Origin: Penelope pileata
Lineage: Eukaryota > Chordata > Aves > Galliformes > Cracidae
DNA length: 64,000 bases
Direction: 5' to 3'
Assembly (NCBI GenBank): GCA_013396635.1
Contig: WBMW01005646.1
Location: 384,212-448,211, forward strand
Below, in pieces: positions 57,396 to 64,000 of this stretch. The notes under the pieces were generated by a model that saw only the letters and a list, made by a program, of their open reading frames with translations, searched no databases and was not told where the DNA came from. The position numbers and the translations under genes are program-made. Within the stretch, counting starts at the first letter, position 1; each line of letters opens with the position of its first letter.

Positions 57396-60300
57396 TGCTA
57401 CAAATCTCTAGGCTATACCATGCAAGCCATATAAATACAAGACAAAGTAACAGCTAAAATAAAATAACATCTGACAAAGCTTAATCCAAAACCAACAGCT
57501 ACAAACTCAAATCAATTCAGTTCATATCTAATTAAATAGTCAAATTCCTTAATGATTTGACTGCTCTTTATACTCAGTCAGTTTGCATAGCTACACACCA
57601 ACTGCTTCAGTACATGCTGCAGGATTTAAATGGATGTATACAGAGATGTTTCATATGAAAATTTAATTTCTAAGGCCAATAAGGGGATGCATTTCTAACA
57701 GACTTGAAGTTCAAGTTCAGATAGACTAAGAAATATTTCCTTCACAAGAATTCCACACAGCTTCCTCCCAAATCAGTAATACTATCTGCACTGTTCCAGT
57801 ACCCCAAAACATGCACAGCTGCTGATGCAAAGAGGTGATTTTTTTTTTTAGTTAGCGGAGCCAAAGTAAGTCCTTCTTGATGGTGTCTCACATTAGCCAA
57901 CTTAATTTTACTACTACAGCACAATTAAATGCTGAACTGATAACATGCAGTAACAATGCCAAACAAATGCCTGTGTTAGCAAGCAGCATAATAAGGCTTA
58001 CCAGTGTGATTGTTTGCATATAAAATAGTTGCAGTGGTAGCTCAGCACTATAGAAAACAGATAAGACTGGAAAGTTTCAGAATCCACCCATATAGACATT
58101 TTGAAAAGCTAATTCCACACCCTTCTGTAAGTGTTATAAACAGCTTAATTTTTGTTGTATACTTTTTACTCTCAGTGATTATAACAGTTCATGGAGCTGC
58201 AAAATAAATCAGATTGTAGAAGCATTTGTTAACACAAGATGATGACTGGTGCCTCATTCTATAGAAAAAAAAAAACACAGAAAACCAAAAAAGGAGTTAA
58301 TGAGCTAATTACTCCCCATGAAAGCCACATGTTCTATTTCTTGGATCCAGTTAAGTTCATTATAAAACATGACAAAAGGATAGGGTAAACGTGGCAATAT
58401 ACTAAATTTAAGCTTTCCTTATTTCTGAAGAGGCTTACGGAAATCCTTTTCTTTTTCTCCTTCAAATATGTCATAAGCAGAACAGAACAAGCCAAGGTAG
58501 TGACTAGCTAGTAGACCCACAAACCATACCTGCATTTATGTCAGTCTTGAGGTGCGTTAAGTCAAGTACTGAGAAAAGTTACGTCTTTCGAACCCCTTAT
58601 CCTGGGCTGTACCTTTACTGCCCAAACAAGCAGAGAGTACAGACTTTGGCTATACAGAGAAACAGTATCAGGAACAAGGAACTATGCTGCTGACTTCAAA
58701 AAGATTTTAAGGAATGCAGGATAGTGCTGTTTGTCTACAATTCATCATTGATGTTTCATAAAAGACAATTGTAAGCAAGTATGTTCATTTTCCTCTCTAA
58801 TTTGTATCAGTAAACGCATCCAATTTTTAGCTAGAAAAAAAGAGGAGACAAAAACAGGGCTACATATATGCACTAACACAATAACTGAAAGATATTTAGC
58901 TCTATTTTTCAGATACAATTTAAAAAAAATTTATTTCATGCAAGTACCATAGCTTTGGACATTAGAACTACGAAGAACTGTAAGTAATATAATTTGGTGT
59001 CACAAACAGTGACACTTGTCCTACTTTTCAATGTATGTTCCTATTCTGTTGATTCAACCAACTGTAATTTGTTTTGAAAGACACAAATTTACTCAATATA
59101 ATTTAGCAATAATACCTCCCTCAAAAGATTTACTAAATTACATATTTATGCTTAAATTTTGTTAGTCACAACACCGTGGTAAATGGAATATTACTTCCAG
59201 CAAGCTTGTCTTCATGAATCCCTGAATCATCACGGAATCTGTGAAAGTTCAATCACAACATAAGGCATACACATATCCAAGCATAAGGCTCTAATTTGAT
59301 GGTAAGACAAGTAACAGAAAGAAAGAATCCAGATTTGTGTTTAGTTACTTTTATTTTCTCAGCTCAGAAGCCACTGATGTTATCAACTGCCTTATTAAAA
59401 ACAAAACCAACAAGGATACAAATGAAAGCTTGCTAATCTATTTCCCATATAAGAAGTCGAAAGGCACCTCTCACTGGGGCCACTACAGTTACACCAACAT
59501 TAATTTAGGTCTTGAATTCTTGCAGAAAGAGTCTTCAAATAGAACAGTTCACCTACCATCATAAAATGACCTTGTAGAGACACTTTCTTCACTGCACTGT
59601 CAAGAAACAGAAGCTGCAATTTTATAATAAATGAACATCTGATTCTTTTAACTTGACACAGCTCAATTTATAAGCCACTAATATTGCTGTAAGTCAGCTG
59701 AATTCCTGCTCTCTGCTGCTTGGACAGAGCAAATGCCTCATTTAGTAAGTAACTAACCTTCTTTCCATTTGCTATTCTCACAACCCACTTGTATGTCACC
59801 TGTTCCTTTGTCATATACTTTGACATTTACTTAAAAATTGAGAAAGGTAAGAGAAATTTCATACAAACCTGGAATCAAGTAAGACCTGAATGAATACAAT
59901 CAGTTTGCATACTGGCATCAATAACAACCATTTTTCTCATTCTAAAATACATTCCTATTATGCATGCGCACGTATTATTGAGTTGTATAACGTGATACAT
60001 TCCGGTTTTCATCAAGAAGCCTGATGTTGTTAAGAAGGGAAAATTACTGAATGTGCATTTGGAAATGTATTAATTCAAACAGCCAAAATGAGAGGTGATT
60101 GTCATTATGAAGCCAGAAAGGAAATCTGTATAGAACATTTCTGATGAAAACATCTTTCTTTCATGTTCAGAAGGTTCTCCTGTTCTCTTTCAGTTGTTCA
60201 CGTACATCATTCTGACAGAACTAATTCAAGCGTAATACATCTTCAGACTCATAATATCGTAACAGCACAATAAATCTCGAAACACAAAGCATTTGAGTAG

Positions 60301-63300
60301 GTAATTCACATAGCCGTGCACGTGCACTGCATATAAAATTAACAACTGATATTAGAAACAGTTAATGGTGTTTCCTAATCTATTTTTCATATGCACAAGC
60401 ATATGAAAGGTCATAACTGTCATTCTTAAGAAATCAGAAAGTCTCAAAAACAAGACTGAAAGGGATCTTGAAATGTAAAGCAGTTCTTTGCACTCCAAAG
60501 GCAATTACAACTGTATTTAAAATGGCTAAAATCCCTTCAACGGACTTATGGCATGGAGTAATTTCTTTTTAAAAATATTCAGCAGTCAGAAATGGCTATT
60601 AATAGGATTATCTGAACACGGGATATGAAATAGCAAGTCTTGCTCAAATCAGAGATTTTACTCTTGGCCAACTCAGTTCAGGTTTTCTTGCTTCACAAGT
60701 AAGTCACACTGAGCTTCATGTAGTTTCACTCACTGAATTTCACTCAGATGAGTGTTTAAGAAACCCAGATCAGCTTTGTACAGAAAAATAAAAATGATAA
60801 ATCTAAGGATATGACTAGGATGGTTACAAAGACCACATGGCTAGTGGCATTCTGTGCATGCATGACACAGTACTTTCCAGACTGCATCAAACAGTCTTTT
60901 CAGTCGTGACAAAATCACTCCCAGTAACTAATTTATGACAGAGTATATATACTTAATTTGCTGACAGATAAATGACAGATAAATACTCACAGATGCATTG
61001 CTTATTTGTCCTTGAGCTTTTGAGACTTAAAAATACTCACTTAAAATTACCTATTTGCAATGACACACAAAGTTATCAGCCCTTTCAGCATCCGTATCTG
61101 TAGTTTCTCACACTGTTTTGATAAACTTTCACACATGGCATCAATTATCATCATTATGTCCCACAGAAAGAGAAGAAGAGAAGTAAAACTATCTCCTTTA
61201 CATCTTATGTTTTCCCTGCCCCTCGGTTTGACTGCGAGAGAAATGACTGTCTTTGAAGCATCTTAGTTGACGGTGATCCCATCAAAAGATGGCTCCATTG
61301 TGCATTTCAAATATCAGCTGGCTCCTTAGCTTCTCACACTTAGGTCTTCTCCTAAAAGCATAGAAATGAACCATGCAACATAAACATCACATCTTAACCC
61401 ACAGGTCAATGTGGAATGCTTGTATCTTAGTGATCTAAATACTCTCCTTCAAAAAAAAAATCAGTGATTTTAATAAAAATCAGTAATGAAACGTAGGTCA
61501 CCACAACAGAAATAACCTTTCTCGGTTCAATTTGTATCATAGTAGATTCTCACATTACAGTAACTTTGCACTTATAACTAGTTATTAAACAAAGAATTTA
61601 CTGTTCTTGTGCATACAAACCCTTGCACAAGACAGTGAAACAGCCAGCTTGTCAAGTTCAAAGCACATTATAGATATTCAGTTTCGTACTCAGCTCAGAG
61701 TATAATAAAATACACTGACTAAATCACAGAGGTTATAAGAAGTTTATAACCTACTATATATTTTAGAGGAATGATTTTTAGTTCTTTCTGCTTTTACCAC
61801 ACACAAAGGACAGGCTAAAATGAAAACAGTTTCTCTGCTCTATTACAGCATTAAATAATAATAAATGCAGCGATGAATAAAATGAAGTATGATGAAATAA
61901 AGGCACCAGACTAACCAGAAGGCATAAAAAGTGTATGAATGAAGCCTTTTGAAAATAAAAAGTCAGGTGCATAAATCAAAGCAGGTTAGCACATATTTAG
62001 CCTATAATCTATTCAGACATTGACCCTATCAGTATTACAAGTGTCACTGCATATATATGTTACTCTTAACTCAATATACATTTAAAAAGAGCCATTTTTT
62101 ATTAGTCAGGAAATTACCAAAGTCATGTCTCTAACTTTTGTATTCTTTTGTATTCTTATATTGAAATGTAGTGTTGGCAAAGCCAGGAGAACTCTACTCC
62201 TCTTTTATTCTTATATTCCTCTAGTAATGTTATAAGATGCTTATGTAGAAGAAGACCACATTCTACATTCGCCTTTACCTCCAACTACCTCCAAGATTCA
62301 CTGCTTCAATTTATTTATTTATTTAGGTCTCATCCCAACTCAGGAATATCCTAATTCAATACAATTTCTGTAGCACTTCCACAAATAAAGGATGTATAAT
62401 TATCTTTTTCCTAGTGTCAACAGAGAGTAGCAATATGATTAATAGGTGGCAAAAACTCCTACATTATCATAAGCTGTAATAGGCATCCTAAGAAGTTTTA
62501 TCAATATCACCTATAGATATATTCTGAGGGCTAGAGAAATATAATTAGAATGGCTAAATTATCCTAACAATGAATTACAAAACATCTAATCATTGAAGGA
62601 GAAAGAATCCTTCCCTGGGGTATAAACAAGCATAGGAAATCAATGCAAATTTTGGTAAATAAAGTAAAGGTTAAACGTGGCTTCATTTTTAGCAGAAAAA
62701 TACAACAGTCTCTACTGTAATTGGATGGATTAGTTCTACTTACACATCTTCACTTCCTGCTAACTCACTGGTGCTCTGGTTTACACGTCAGTAAAACACA
62801 TTTTGTGAATCCAGCAATCTAATCATCAATGATTTGACTAACAAAGTGCCAAGCTGTATTTTAGTGAAGATTACTCTTTGTGTATGTAAAGTGAAAAAGC
62901 TCTACAGAAGCAAAAATGCGTTAGGTGTTGTTAAACATTAATTTGGCAAGCCCCCAAAATATCATTTCATTAAATATACTTTCTATTGATAGTCTTTTTG
63001 ATATTTTAAAATTCAGACTCAGTTCGTTGATTTACACCCTGAGGCTAGGAAACATAAGGAAAACTGCAGTTACTTTTGACATGATAAAAAACACACTTTC
63101 AGGACTACTATCGATGAAAAAGTGTCTGTAATTAATTAGTAGAACTGGGTCAGATTATTGTAGAAAGACTTTGTTTTGAAAGTGATTAAAGCAAAGAGAA
63201 AGTGACAATCTCTTTTAACGTTATATTAAAGACCACGCTTACATCCATTTGTTTTATAGCTGAGAATTTATATAGCATTAGAGATTTTAAGCACAATTTA

Positions 63301-63535
63301 CTTGGTTTTGCTGTGAAATAATTTAAGGAACTTCTCCTCCACTCAGCATGCAGCAAATAACACAGGAGGACAAAAACTTCGTCAATAAAGTATGAGATTT
63401 GGATTTTAAATATGACATTTTCTTTCTTTTCTTATGCATTCTTATGACTTCATCCATAACAAAAAGCCATGTACTAAATTTCAAAGCATTACATCTCCAT
63501 GTTACAGTAAGGTCACACTCAGATTACCTGCTACC

Positions 63536-63559
63536 AAAAACAAAACAAAACAAAACAAA
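63536..63559 (+). repeat. Short AAAAC pentanucleotide repeat
   Basis: About four AAAAC units in the presumed SPATA7 intron. Simple sequence only. Confidence 0.85.
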
Positions 63560-64000
63560 CCCTGCCAAGTTGCATAGAAAAACTGCTAGATGAGTATTCT
63601 GTTCTACTTGGAAATGTACTCCACAGAGTCTTAAAACAACATACGAAGCATTTGGTTTTAAAATCAACAAAGTTAAAATAGCATTATTTTTTAAGCTGTA
63701 CAGTAATGAATAGGATTATATAGTTTATTAGGCTACTTATTATTTGGAAATATACACCATATATCAGGATGAAATACCAGTCAAAATAAGTGAACCTACA
63801 CGTATAGACAGAAAAGCACTCATCTTCACCCACCTGGATGGCTTAAGTACTATTTTCACCTTCAGTGACTGAGAGAGGACATGGGGATTTGCACTGACAT
63901 GAAAGAGAGAGAATTCAAGGGTAACTACAATTTGGATTTGCCACAGGTACTCTTTATCCAGATACCTGCTGCCTTTGTCAGAAGGCTGAGACAGGGTTGG

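Larger units (their letters stand above)
56171..64000 (-). other. Presumed SPATA7 intron to the window edge
   Basis: 7.8 kb upstream of the large SPATA7 exon. It holds the CR1 copy at 56861-57395 and an AAAAC repeat at 63536-63559. I searched for the earlier conserved SPATA7 segments and did not find them. The long stop-free minus frame at the right edge resembles nothing known. Confidence 0.6.

Noticed and set aside
59760..59830. Minus frame starting MSKYMTKEQVTYKWVVRI with a GTTAGT donor
   Set aside because: A short frame with a weak donor and no recognised family; not SPATA7.
63814..64000. Stop-free minus frame at the right edge with a donor-like GTGGGTG
   Set aside because: It reads like protein at first sight (LSQSLKVKIVLKPS) but matches no part of SPATA7 I know. 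Open runs of this length are expected many times by chance.
1..64000. CRISPR array, phage, operon or toxin system
   Set aside because: The window has introns, LINEs and LTRs of a bird genome. No regularly spaced repeats, ribosome-binding sites or polycistronic layout are present.

Overview
The window is nuclear DNA from a bird. It has vertebrate-style split genes with GT-AG introns, several CR1 LINE fragments ending in the ATTCTATG-type repeat, a Galluhop-like mariner relic, and ERVL-type solo LTRs. It is not bacterial or viral, and most short open frames in it are intron or intergenic noise. There are two assembly gaps: 30 N at 14616-14645 and a single N at 15611.

Left half, plus strand (about 214 to 39,870): PTPN21, a FERM-domain protein tyrosine phosphatase. 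Eighteen coding exons were placed by hand from 406 to 33345. Every splice phase closes, giving 3558 coding bases and a 1185-residue protein. Exons 1-9 encode the FERM domain, the 1466-base exon 23601-25066 encodes most of the disordered linker with two PPxY motifs, and the last exons encode the phosphatase domain with HCSAGVGRTG. The 5' end of the gene lies left of the window. A long 3' untranslated region probably runs to an AATAAA at 39843.

Middle (about 39,870 to 48,400): intergenic DNA with no recognised gene. There is a GC-richer patch and two weak exon-like frames of unknown meaning.

Right part, minus strand (48,400 to 56,170 and beyond): the 3' portion of SPATA7, a ciliary photoreceptor protein, as seven phase-consistent exons encoding 433 residues plus stop. 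No earlier exons were recognised in 56,171-64,000, so the start is probably right of the window. PTPN21 and SPATA7 face each other tail to tail, the order I recall for human 14q31.3. They are neighbours by conserved synteny, and nothing here shows that they work together.

Mobile DNA sits in introns, the 3' UTR and intergenic DNA: six CR1 fragments, one 530-base solo LTR with a perfect 5-base target duplication, a second related LTR broken by an N, and one 553-base mariner copy. I found no evidence of a new biological system. The best leads are an antisense coding-like relic in the second-largest intron gap (5110-5390), overlapping upstream ORFs in the PTPN21 leader, and the hidden sequence behind the single N.
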